Shown here: in pieces, positions 1 to 7,140 of the stretch | How the letters are laid out: each line of letters starts with the position of its first letter | How positions within the stretch are numbered: position 1 is the first letter of the stretch | Assembly: GCA_946183755.1 (NCBI GenBank) | Contig: CAMHCZ010000087.1 | Span: forward strand, 1-7,958 | Source of the DNA: an uncultured bacterium | GTDB lineage: Bacteria; Bacteroidota; Bacteroidia; Bacteroidales; Paludibacteraceae | Direction of reading: 5' to 3' | DNA: 7,958 nucleotides | Position numbers and translations under genes: made by a program | The notes under the pieces: model-generated | Told to the model about the DNA's origin: nothing | Seen by the model: only the letters and a program-made list of their open reading frames with translations | Database searches by the model: none

Positions 1-780
1 GAGATTACCCCTTACCTCCCAGAAACGGACATGTCTAAAATCTGCCGAATGATGCCCCAGTATGTGCAAGAGGACGGCCGCGAGATGAGAGCATTCATGC
101 CCCGATTCGGTTGCATAAACGAACGCCGCAACCAGCTGCACGAAGTCATACGCCTGAGCGGAATGAACCTGATAATCGACGACACAGACCACCCTCTTAT
201 CATAAAAGTCGCATCGATACAGTCTGCCAGAATGCAGGTCTATTTCATAGACAACGAGGATTATTTCCAAAGAAAATACACTGTCGCTGACGCAGACGGC
301 AAAGAGTGCGAAGACAATGACGAGAGAACAATATTCTTCTCCAGAGGCGTGCTTGAGACTGTAAAAAAGCTCAGATGGGCGCCCAACGTGGTTCACTGCC
401 ACGGATGGATGTCGGCATTGGCTCCGCTGTACATAAAGAAAGCATACAACGACGACCCATTCTTCAAGGATGCGAAAATCGTCATTTCGCTATATGACAA
501 CGAGTTCACAAGCAAATTCAAACCAGAGTTCAAGGAAAACCTGAAACTCGACGGCATAACCGACAAGGATCTGGAGATGCTGGGCAAGGACGGCGTGGAC
601 TACACACGACTGATGGAGCTCGCCATCGCCAACTGCGACGGCGTGATAATGACAACCGACAACACAAACGACGAACTGAAATCATTCATCGAGAAGTCCG
701 GAGTCAAGAGCCTCGTTTGCACCGACAAGGAGGAATACTCAGGCAAGTACCTGGAGTTCTACGACAGTTTATTCGCATAA
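1..780 (+). CDS. glycogen/starch synthase-like protein, GT5 N-terminal domain only (5' partial)
   Basis: The frame is open from base 1, and the residues before the first ATG (base 31) already match the family pattern E-I-T-P-Y, so the true start lies upstream and that ATG is internal. The 260 visible residues resemble the N-terminal Rossmann half of GT5 glycogen/starch synthases, which extend alpha-1,4-glucan from ADP-glucose in the cytoplasm. Landmarks, counting from base 1, are I-T-P-Y near residues 2-5, I-N-E-R-R near 39-43, and H-C-H-G-W-M-S-A at 132-139, the counterpart of the usual H-x-H-D-W motif. The stretch that normally reads K-T-G-G-L after the I-x-P-Y segment is replaced by P-E-T-D-M-S-K. 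The protein stops after about 260-270 residues, against about 470-500 for a full GlgA, so the C-terminal catalytic half is absent. Short single-domain versions of this kind are common in Bacteroidetes. Family membership is fairly sure; catalytic activity is doubtful. The DUF4270 gene follows after 16 bases, suggesting co-transcription. Confidence 0.85.
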   Translation, partial: EITPYLPETDMSKICRMMPQYVQEDGREMRAFMPRFGCINERRNQLHEVIRLSGMNLIIDDTDHPLIIKVASIQSARMQVYFIDNEDYFQRKYTVADADGKECEDNDERTIFFSRGVLETVKKLRWAPNVVHCHGWMSALAPLYIKKAYNDDPFFKDAKIVISLYDNEFTSKFKPEFKENLKLDGITDKDLEMLGKDGVDYTRLMELAIANCDGVIMTTDNTNDELKSFIEKSGVKSLVCTDKEEYSGKYLEFYDSLFA

Positions 781-796
781 GCACACGCTGAAAAAA

Positions 797-2122
797 ATGA
801 TGGATATATTTAGAAAGGCAGAGCGCAAAAGCGTACTCACATTTTTCTTGATTGGATTAGCGCATTTGGTTCTGTTGAGCTCATGCTCCGACGATGAGTT
901 TGAGAACACAATGCAGCCTTCGAAAGACGCAATAAACATCAAAGAAGACACATTGCAACTGGCAATCAAAGCCTTAGAGCTGAGTAATATACCATCAAAA
1001 GTAACCGACGAGGCCTTGCTCTTGGGCGTATATACCGCAGACACGATAGGAACTACCAAAGGAAGCATCCTGATGCAATTCGCATCGTCCGGCAGAATAA
1101 CACTGCCGAACGAGATAAGCAACGACAGCCTATACATGCGTATAAACTTCACCGGCGGCAACTACACCGACGAAAGCCTGCTGCTGCAGTTCTCCATCAA
1201 AAAGATGAAGCAGTCGCTGAACTACCGAACCAGCTACAGCAACGACATGGACATCAGCGCATACGTCGATGACGAGGTGGTGATAAGCAAAACCATTAAA
1301 ATAGACACCACAACAAGCTACATAGACATACCTCTAAGCGGCATCAAAGCCGAGTTCCGTGACAAGATAAAGAACTCGCAAAGCACCTTCGAGAGCGACG
1401 ACGAATTCCTGAAATACTTCCCTGGACTGTACATAGAGGCAGGAAACGCAAGCACTGCTCTGATAAACGTCACAAGCGCGACAATGTACTATTCGTACAC
1501 ATACAAGAACAACATTGGCACTGAAATCGAATACTCAACCTCGTTCCCTGCCAACAAGAACGTAAGACAAGTCAACATAATAGAGCAAACGCCGCAGTCC
1601 ATTGACTTGGGAGACGATTTTCTGCTGCTCTCGCCAGGAAAGAAGAGCGTTTCCTTAACCGTGCCTGTGCAAGCCATAAGAGAGAAACTGGGTATAACGA
1701 GCAAGAACGGCGTGGCATACATAGAAGGGAACAAGAAACTGGCAGTGAACAGCGCATTGCTCAAGTTGCCCGTGTCGAAGATATTCAAGACCGGCGCGCC
1801 ATCATACATGTTGCTCGTCAAAAAGACAGAATACGAGAACTTCCTGGAAACAACATCAATGCCCGACAACATAAACGAAATCCTCGGAACATTCGACTCC
1901 GACGACAGTACATATCTGTTCACTATGAAGTACTTCATCGCCGACGAGATGAAAAAGGAAAGCAACGAGGACTGCGAGTTCGTGCTGATACCAGCCGATG
2001 TGACAATGAACTCGGCGAACACAATCATTGGAGTCGTGCATGACGCCAAACTGCACGCCGTACTTATGAACAAGAAAAAAGAGAATCCTGTCACGCTTTC
2101 TGTCGTAGCCACAGGCTGGTAA
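797..2122 (+). CDS. DUF4270 family surface lipoprotein
   Basis: A 441-residue secreted lipoprotein. The N-terminus has a basic n-region (R6, K7, R10, K11), a hydrophobic stretch at about 13-27 and a lipobox L-S-S-C with the acylated Cys at residue 30. The residues after the Cys (S-D-D-E-F-E) resemble the Bacteroidetes lipoprotein export signal, so the mature protein is probably flipped to the outer face of the outer membrane. The rest is beta-rich, with the F-L-K-Y-F-P-G-L-Y-I block at 204-213 that I recognise from DUF4270 proteins; the family has no established function known to me. The length is usual for the family. ATG codons occur at 797 and 800 and either could be the start; there is no Shine-Dalgarno, only an A-rich run before it, normal for this phylum. 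It follows the GT5-like gene by 16 bases and is probably in the same transcript. The family call rests on pattern recognition. Confidence 0.8.
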   Translation: MMDIFRKAERKSVLTFFLIGLAHLVLLSSCSDDEFENTMQPSKDAINIKEDTLQLAIKALELSNIPSKVTDEALLLGVYTADTIGTTKGSILMQFASSGRITLPNEISNDSLYMRINFTGGNYTDESLLLQFSIKKMKQSLNYRTSYSNDMDISAYVDDEVVISKTIKIDTTTSYIDIPLSGIKAEFRDKIKNSQSTFESDDEFLKYFPGLYIEAGNASTALINVTSATMYYSYTYKNNIGTEIEYSTSFPANKNVRQVNIIEQTPQSIDLGDDFLLLSPGKKSVSLTVPVQAIREKLGITSKNGVAYIEGNKKLAVNSALLKLPVSKIFKTGAPSYMLLVKKTEYENFLETTSMPDNINEILGTFDSDDSTYLFTMKYFIADEMKKESNEDCEFVLIPADVTMNSANTIIGVVHDAKLHAVLMNKKKENPVTLSVVATGW

Positions 2123-2171
2123 TAAAGCATTGTTCAGCAAGCCATTCCATTCAAAAAATCATTAGGTCAGC

Positions 2172-2192
2172 TGTTCCTCAAAACCAGGGACA
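2172..2192 (+). terminator. weak hairpin after the DUF4270 gene, doubtful terminator
   Basis: Bases 2172-2178 (TGTTCCT) can pair with 2186-2192 (AGGGACA), including one G-U pair, around a 7-base loop. It lies 50 bases after the DUF4270 stop, where transcription would be expected to end before the polysaccharide operon. The bases after it do not form a T-run, so intrinsic termination is poorly supported. No better terminator was found in 2123-2310. Confidence 0.2.
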
Positions 2193-2247
2193 AGATTTAC
2201 CATTTGCCTTTGCCCAAGAAAAAACACATTCTATGCGGCATTGCAGA

Positions 2248-2296
2248 CTATGTTATTAAATGATTTTGTATCTTTGGAAGATAACATTTAACATAG
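2248..2296. repeat. 8-base inverted repeat bracketing the candidate promoter box
   Basis: CTATGTTA at 2248-2255 is matched exactly by its reverse complement TAACATAG at 2289-2296, separated by 33 bases that contain the TATCTTTG box. A second, overlapping pair, TGTTAT at 2251-2256 and ATAACA at 2281-2286, lies inside. This could be an operator, a leader hairpin or chance in AT-rich DNA. The arms are much shorter than those known around invertible capsule promoters in Bacteroides. Confidence 0.4.
2269..2276 (+). promoter_or_regulatory. candidate Bacteroidetes -7 box (TATCTTTG) for the polysaccharide operon
   Basis: TATCTTTG is an exact match to the Bacteroidetes primary-sigma -7 consensus TAnnTTTG. 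It lies 34 bases before the ATG of the export lipoprotein gene, which would give a short leader of roughly 25-30 bases. The matching -33 element is weak: the nearest ATTG (2240-2243) leaves a 25-base spacer, longer than the usual spacing of about 20. It sits in the largest intergenic gap of the window, directly before the first gene of the export operon, as a promoter should. The box is seen in the sequence; its use as a promoter is inferred. Confidence 0.55.
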
Positions 2297-2310
2297 ACTA
2301 AGCGTAGAAT

Positions 2311-3162
2311 ATGAACATAATCTTCTCATTATCAAATGATTCAACAAAAAATAAACATCTTTTTGTCGTAAATCTCATATCTGCATTAGCATTATTATGC
2401 ACTTTTTGCAGCTGCGGAAGCGCCAAAAAAGTAACCTACATACAGGATTTAGACTCAGGGGCGGTAAAGCAGTCGAGCGCGAATATCATCAAAGCAAAAC
2501 CCAACGACAAACTGTCTATCGTGATAAGCAGCAAGGACCCTCAGCTGGCGTTGCTGTTCAACAAGCCCATTATTGTACACAGATTAGGACAGACAGTGGA
2601 AACATCGATGTATCAGAGTCACGATGCATCAAACTACACTGTTGACCAAAACGGAGACATAGAATTCGCCGTAATCGGAAAGATACACGTAGGCGGACTG
2701 AGCAAGGAGGAAATAGAGGCGAAAATAAAGGACGAGCTGACGAGCAACAGTTTGGTGAACGACGCGCTCGTGACTGTGGAATGGATCAACCACTATGCGA
2801 CAATATTAGGCGAGGTGAATACGCCAGGACGATACAACCTCGACGGCAATAACACAAACATATTCGAGCTGCTGGGACTCGCCGGCGACCTGACAATCTA
2901 CGGCAAGAGAGAAAACGTAAAACTGATGAGAACCAACCCAGATAACGGCGAAGTAACCACATACAAAGTAAACCTGTGCAACGGAGACGAAGTGATAAAC
3001 TCGCCTGCGTACAACATACTACCAAACGATGTCATATACATAGAGCCAAACGACTACAGAGCAAGACAAAGAACAGTGAACGGAAACGCTGTGCGCAGCA
3101 CATCTTTCTGGATATCGCTGGCTTCGCTGTTAGTATCCGTGGGCATCTTAATATCAAGATAA
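2311..3162 (+). CDS. polysaccharide export outer-membrane lipoprotein (Wza/OPX family)
   Basis: A 283-residue OPX-family protein that should form or cap the outer-membrane and periplasmic conduit for exopolysaccharide, working with the co-polymerase encoded next. A signal peptide covers about residues 1-34, with a hydrophobic core at 18-32 and three cysteines at 30, 33 and 35. Cys35, followed by G-S-A-K-K, is the most likely lipidation site. No acidic export signal follows it, so the bulk should face the periplasm. The poly-export domain covers about 55-158 (V-D-Q-N-G-D-I at 111-117). An SLBB-type domain starts near 162, with I-L-G-E-V-N-T-P-G-R-Y at 165-175. A C-terminal hydrophobic helix at about 266-281 resembles the membrane anchor seen in many Bacteroidetes OPX proteins. 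It is shorter than E. coli Wza (about 380 residues) but normal for this phylum. The ATG at 2311 is chosen because it gives a complete signal peptide. The stop is one base before the next start, so the two genes are probably translationally coupled. Confidence 0.92.
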   Translation: MNIIFSLSNDSTKNKHLFVVNLISALALLCTFCSCGSAKKVTYIQDLDSGAVKQSSANIIKAKPNDKLSIVISSKDPQLALLFNKPIIVHRLGQTVETSMYQSHDASNYTVDQNGDIEFAVIGKIHVGGLSKEEIEAKIKDELTSNSLVNDALVTVEWINHYATILGEVNTPGRYNLDGNNTNIFELLGLAGDLTIYGKRENVKLMRTNPDNGEVTTYKVNLCNGDEVINSPAYNILPNDVIYIEPNDYRARQRTVNGNAVRSTSFWISLASLLVSVGILISR

Positions 3163-3163
3163 C

Positions 3164-5542
3164 ATGACTGAAAAAAAGGACGATTTCATAAGAACAAGAG
3201 ACATAGCGTACATCTGTGTCGCTAATTGGAAGTACTTTGCGGTTTCGCTGTTGATAGCGCTCAGCGTCTCATTGCTGTATCTGCTTGTGACCCCAGCGAA
3301 ATACACAATTCAAGCATCACTGCTGATAAAGGAAGAATCAAAGGGAGGTGCCCAGATTTCAAACGAGGCATCGCCATTCTCCGACTTCGGTTTCTTCAAT
3401 GTTAACACAAACGTAAACAACGAGATAATAACCATAAAGTCTCCTGCCGTAATCTACGAGACGATAAAAAGACTCCACCTCGAGATAAGCTACAAAACAA
3501 AGCACTTGTTCAAGGATAGAACTCTGTACGGAGAGTCGCTTCCTATCTACGTTATCATAGATGACATTGAGGACAAGGACTACTGCTCTTTCTGCATCAC
3601 TCCGAACGGCGACGAAGTGGAGCTTGACGACATCGAGATAAACGGAGAGCAGATAGACGAGCCACGCAGCTGCAAGATAGGAGGTAGCGTGATTATCGGC
3701 AAAGCATCGATTACCATACTGAAGACCGCATTCTACGACAAGAATTTCTCGGAGACAATCCATGTGCAGAGAAAGGCGATACTGAGCGCGACAGAAGAGT
3801 GCAAGAACAAGCTGACAGTAAGGCTTGAAGATGACAAATCGTCAATCATAAATCTGAGATACGAGGATGTGAACTACCAGCGTGCGGAGGATTTCCTGAA
3901 CACACTGATAGCCGTTTACAACGAGAACTGGATAAAGGATAAGAACCAGATAGCCATAAGCACATCGAAGTTCATAAACGAGCGTCTGTCAGTGATAGAG
4001 CATGAACTTGGCAATGTGGACAACGACATATCTTCGTACAAGAGCACACACTTGATACCAGACGTAGAGGCCGCCAGCAGCATGTACATGTCTCAAGCCA
4101 ACCAGACCAACAACCAGCTGCTGAACCTGGAAAACCAACTCGCCATGACGAAGTACGTGCAGTCGATAGTAAACGACAACAGCAACAAGGACCAGCTGCT
4201 GCCTGCCAACATAGGCGTAGGCAACGACAACATAGAAAGGCAGATAACAGAATACAACTCACTGCAACTGCAACGCAACAGGCTCGTGGCCAACAGCAGT
4301 GAGAAGAATCCGCTGATTCTGGATTTGGACAACTCCATAAACGCGATGAGGAAAGCGATTATCACATCCATAAACGGACAGATAAACACTTTGCAGACAC
4401 AGATAAACTCATTCGAGAGAAGCAAGAGAAGCAACACTGAGAAAATCGCGTCTAACCCAACACAAGCGAAGTATCTGCTTTCGGTGGAAAGACAGCAAAA
4501 GGTGAAAGAGGCTCTATATCTCTACTTGCTGCAGAAAAGAGAGGAGAACGAGTTGTCGCAGGCATTCACGGCATATAACACAAGAGTGATAACTCCGCCT
4601 ATGGACCCAAGCGCACCAAGTTCTCCTGTGAAAAAGAACGTGCTTCTTATAGCATTGGCAGCCGGCATACTGCTGCCTTTAATCATAATACTGTTGAAAG
4701 AGAATCTGAACACAACAATCAGAAGCAAGAAAGACATTGAGGGGCTGGATATTCCATTCGTGGGCACGATACCACAGTACGGACAGAAGAAGGAACGACT
4801 GTTTGAGTGTGTGCGCAGGAAAAAGGGCAGAAAGAAAAAAGAGTCAAACATCTATGTGAAAGAGAACGGCAAGGACTATATAAACGAGGCCTTCCGCATA
4901 ATCAGAACCAACATAGAATTCATAAACAACGCTGACAACAGGAAGGTGACGATGGTAACGTCAGCAACACCGACAAATGGCAAGACGTTCATCACGCTTA
5001 ATCTGGCTATAAGCTTCGCGATAAAAGGAAGACGAGTGCTTATGATAGACCTCGATCTCAGACGCGCATCACTGAGCAAATCTGTGGGAGCGCACACTGA
5101 AGGAATGTCGGAATACTTGAACGGCAATATCGCTGACTGGCACGAGATTATAACACAAAAAGGAATAGCAAGCAACGGCAATGTAATCGACTTGCTCCCA
5201 GTTGGAAGCATACCGCCGAATCCGGCAGAGTTGCTGAACAACAACAAACTCGAGGCACTGCTTGACACAGCAAGAACGGAATACGACGTCATACTCATAG
5301 ACTGTCCGCCTGCAGAACTCGTAGCCGACACAAGCATAATATCAAAAGTAGCCGACTCGACACTGTTTGTCATAAGAGCGAATTATGTTGACAAGGAAGT
5401 GATTCCTGCCATTGAGTCTTATTACAAAGAGAAGAAATTCAAGAACATGTTCATTGTGCTGAACGGCACAAGCAAGACAAACTCATACAGCGGATACGGC
5501 AGATACGGGTATCATTACGGCTACCACTATTATGCTGAGTAA
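3164..5542 (+). CDS. Wzc-like polysaccharide co-polymerase with fused BY-type tyrosine autokinase
   Basis: A 792-residue inner-membrane protein that controls chain length and export of the polysaccharide. It has a cytoplasmic N-tail, TM1 at about 24-41, and a long periplasmic part with Wzz-type segments and a helical, probably coiled-coil region at about 265-470. A proline-rich motif at 478-488 precedes TM2 at about 493-511. The cytoplasmic BY-kinase domain follows, from about 565. It has Walker A A-T-P-T-N-G-K-T at 601-608 (catalytic Lys607), Walker A' V-L-M-I-D-L-D at about 625-631 (Asp629, Asp631) and Walker B V-I-L-I-D-C at 709-714 (Asp713). The tail carries a cluster of eight tyrosines at 775-790, the expected autophosphorylation sites. 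All kinase motifs are intact, and the length fits fused co-polymerase/kinase proteins. The gene starts one base after the OPX stop (TAACATG). The function is clear; the polysaccharide it serves cannot be read from this gene. Confidence 0.93.
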   Translation: MTEKKDDFIRTRDIAYICVANWKYFAVSLLIALSVSLLYLLVTPAKYTIQASLLIKEESKGGAQISNEASPFSDFGFFNVNTNVNNEIITIKSPAVIYETIKRLHLEISYKTKHLFKDRTLYGESLPIYVIIDDIEDKDYCSFCITPNGDEVELDDIEINGEQIDEPRSCKIGGSVIIGKASITILKTAFYDKNFSETIHVQRKAILSATEECKNKLTVRLEDDKSSIINLRYEDVNYQRAEDFLNTLIAVYNENWIKDKNQIAISTSKFINERLSVIEHELGNVDNDISSYKSTHLIPDVEAASSMYMSQANQTNNQLLNLENQLAMTKYVQSIVNDNSNKDQLLPANIGVGNDNIERQITEYNSLQLQRNRLVANSSEKNPLILDLDNSINAMRKAIITSINGQINTLQTQINSFERSKRSNTEKIASNPTQAKYLLSVERQQKVKEALYLYLLQKREENELSQAFTAYNTRVITPPMDPSAPSSPVKKNVLLIALAAGILLPLIIILLKENLNTTIRSKKDIEGLDIPFVGTIPQYGQKKERLFECVRRKKGRKKKESNIYVKENGKDYINEAFRIIRTNIEFINNADNRKVTMVTSATPTNGKTFITLNLAISFAIKGRRVLMIDLDLRRASLSKSVGAHTEGMSEYLNGNIADWHEIITQKGIASNGNVIDLLPVGSIPPNPAELLNNNKLEALLDTARTEYDVILIDCPPAELVADTSIISKVADSTLFVIRANYVDKEVIPAIESYYKEKKFKNMFIVLNGTSKTNSYSGYGRYGYHYGYHYYAE
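5486..5533 (+). other. tyrosine-rich C-terminal tail of the Wzc-like kinase
   Basis: Sixteen codons encode Y-S-G-Y-G-R-Y-G-Y-H-Y-G-Y-H-Y-Y (residues 775-790), eight of them Tyr, interleaved with Gly and His. In BY-kinases such a tail is autophosphorylated in trans, and its phosphorylation cycle governs assembly of the co-polymerase and polysaccharide output. The spacing, nearly every second residue, also gives a short degenerate DNA repeat. Confidence 0.8.
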
Positions 5543-5549
5543 CAAACAA

Positions 5550-5559
5550 CTAACGTTAG
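5550..5559. repeat. 10-base perfect palindrome between co-polymerase and flippase genes
   Basis: CTAACGTTAG reads the same on both strands. It lies 8 bases after the co-polymerase stop, in the 41-base gap before the flippase start. The gap shows no TAnnTTTG promoter box and no T-run, so the flippase gene is most likely read through from upstream. The palindrome could be a protein-binding site or chance. Confidence 0.4.
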
Positions 5560-5583
5560 AAAACAGACACTGAGATTAAAACC

Positions 5584-7107
5584 ATGGATTCAACGACAAG
5601 CAACAAACGCATTGCGAAAAACACAGTGATGCTTTATGTACGCATGCTGTTGCTGATGCTTGTTACGCTGTACACTTCAAGAGTCGTGCTCATGGAACTC
5701 GGTGTGGAGGACTTCGGTCTGTACTCAATCGTTGGTTCTGTCGTCATATTCCTTGGATTCATAAACAACTCCATGACCGGCGCCACACAACGTTTCCTCT
5801 CCTACTACCAAGGCAAGGGAGACAAGGATGAGCTCAATGTTGTGTTCAATTCTGTATTCGCTTCGCAAGCCATAATATCGCTTATAATTTTTGTTGCTGG
5901 CGAGACTTTGGGACTTTTTTACATATCGAACTATCTGAACATAGACCCGTCGAAGACGGGAGCGGCGCACATCGTATATCAGTTCTCTCTACTGTCGTTC
6001 GTTTACAAGACGCTGACCGTGCCATATACCTCAGCCATAATATCGAACGAGAAGATGGACGTATTCACCATAATAAGCATAGCCGAAGTATTGCTGCAAC
6101 TCGCTGTCGTGCTGTCGCTTAAGTTCATACCGTCCAACAAGCTCATCGCATATTCCGCACTGCTTTTCGTGACTGTAATAATAACCCAGTCGCTGTATCA
6201 GGTATACTGTAAAAGACATTTCGAGGAATGCGATATAAAGAGGAACTGGGAGAAAAAGCACATAAAGGACATATTCTCGTTCTCAGGTTGGAATCTGCTC
6301 GGTTCGCTGGCACAAGTGACTGTATCGCAAGGTACAAACATCATCCTTAACGCATTCTTCGGCGTAGTAGTCAATGCTGCCAAAGGCATCGCTGGTCAGG
6401 TCAGCGGAGCGACAACAGCATTGTCGGGAAATTTCCAAAAGGCACTGAATCCGCAAATCATAAAGAGGTATTCGTCCGGTCAGTTCGAATCAATGCACAA
6501 TCTTGTGATAAAAGGCACCAAACTTGGGTATTATCTTCTGCTTATCGTGTTCGTGCCGATATTCTTCAACATGGAGCAAGTGCTGACAATATGGCTAACC
6601 ACCGTGCCAGAGTACTCTGTCGGATTCTGCAAGCTCATTATCATATATACGCTTATCTCTGCGCTATCAAACTCACTGATGACAAGCGCATTAGCCACTG
6701 GCAAAATAAGGCGTTATGAGATTATAATTTCGCTAATAAACTTCTGCAACATTCCATTGTCGCTGATAGCGCTTTACATATACCCTAATCCGCTCGTGAC
6801 TATGGTTGTGATGATTGTGGTCGGCATAGCTGTCTTCATTGGCAGACTTGTGCTAACAAGCAGCTTGATAAGGCTGTCAAAGATAAAATTTCTAAGCAGA
6901 GCTATAGTGCCTATAGCCATGACAACCGCCATAGCAATGGCTCTCTGCTACTTCGCCAACACAGAATGCGCTGCCGATGAATACACGAAATTATTACTAA
7001 ACATTCTTGTGCTGTTCGCTATCACTGCGATATGCATAAGCCTGACAGGATTAAGCAAAGACGAGAAATCGTTCGCATTGAACATCATAAAAAAGAAACT
7101 GAAATGA
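5584..7107 (+). CDS. Wzx-like oligosaccharide flippase (MOP superfamily, COG2244-type)
   Basis: A 507-residue polytopic membrane protein that would flip undecaprenyl-linked repeat units from the cytoplasmic to the periplasmic face of the inner membrane. Hydrophobic segments run along the whole length, for example about 18-37, 48-62, 90-118, 130-150, 160-181, 188-205, 231-263, 314-337, 350-370, 378-400, 404-425, 438-457 and 468-489, in line with the 12-14 helices of the superfamily. The charged N-terminus (K-R-I-A-K-N-T), the block N-S-M-T-G-A-T-Q-R at 62-70 and N-P-Q-I-I-K-R-Y at 289-296 fit Bacteroidetes flippases annotated as lipopolysaccharide biosynthesis proteins. ATG at 5584 is preceded by AGATTAAAACC with no clear ribosome-binding site, usual here. 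It starts 41 bases after the co-polymerase gene. The superfamily is sure; the transported glycan is unknown. Confidence 0.88.
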   Translation: MDSTTSNKRIAKNTVMLYVRMLLLMLVTLYTSRVVLMELGVEDFGLYSIVGSVVIFLGFINNSMTGATQRFLSYYQGKGDKDELNVVFNSVFASQAIISLIIFVAGETLGLFYISNYLNIDPSKTGAAHIVYQFSLLSFVYKTLTVPYTSAIISNEKMDVFTIISIAEVLLQLAVVLSLKFIPSNKLIAYSALLFVTVIITQSLYQVYCKRHFEECDIKRNWEKKHIKDIFSFSGWNLLGSLAQVTVSQGTNIILNAFFGVVVNAAKGIAGQVSGATTALSGNFQKALNPQIIKRYSSGQFESMHNLVIKGTKLGYYLLLIVFVPIFFNMEQVLTIWLTTVPEYSVGFCKLIIIYTLISALSNSLMTSALATGKIRRYEIIISLINFCNIPLSLIALYIYPNPLVTMVVMIVVGIAVFIGRLVLTSSLIRLSKIKFLSRAIVPIAMTTAIAMALCYFANTECAADEYTKLLLNILVLFAITAICISLTGLSKDEKSFALNIIKKKLK

Positions 7108-7119
7108 GAATCAATTCTC
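7106..7119. repeat. short inverted repeat overlapping the flippase stop codon
   Basis: GAGAAT (7106-7111) and ATTCTC (7114-7119) are exact reverse complements separated by two bases. As RNA they would give about five pairs with a four-base loop. No T-run follows, and the next gene starts 21 bases later, so a terminator is unlikely. Confidence 0.3.
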
Positions 7120-7140
7120 TCAAGTTATAATAAGACAGAC

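Noticed and set aside
31..780. Treating the ATG at base 31 as the start of the GT5-like gene
   Set aside because: The ten in-frame codons before it encode a conserved family segment (I-T-P-Y), so the gene begins upstream of the window.
769..1161. Antisense open frame at the junction of the GT5-like and DUF4270 genes
   Set aside because: It overlaps the signal peptide and N-terminal part of the DUF4270 protein and shows no family resemblance or promoter.
1489..2130. Long antisense open frame (213 codons) opposite the DUF4270 gene
   Set aside because: It has no recognisable domain and lies wholly over a well-supported gene; codon bias in the sense gene keeps this frame free of stops.
2248..2296. 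Calling the promoter region an invertible phase-variation switch
   Set aside because: The arms are only 8 bases and the spacer 33 bases, far below known invertase substrates; no recombinase gene is in the window.
2123..2310. A riboswitch or small RNA in the 188-base gap
   Set aside because: No conserved aptamer-like structure was seen, and the predicted leader after the promoter box is too short for a riboswitch.
4876..5373. Antisense open frame (165 codons) opposite the kinase domain
   Set aside because: It covers the Walker motif region of a clear BY-kinase and its translation is low-complexity Ser/Leu-rich, typical of a shadow frame.
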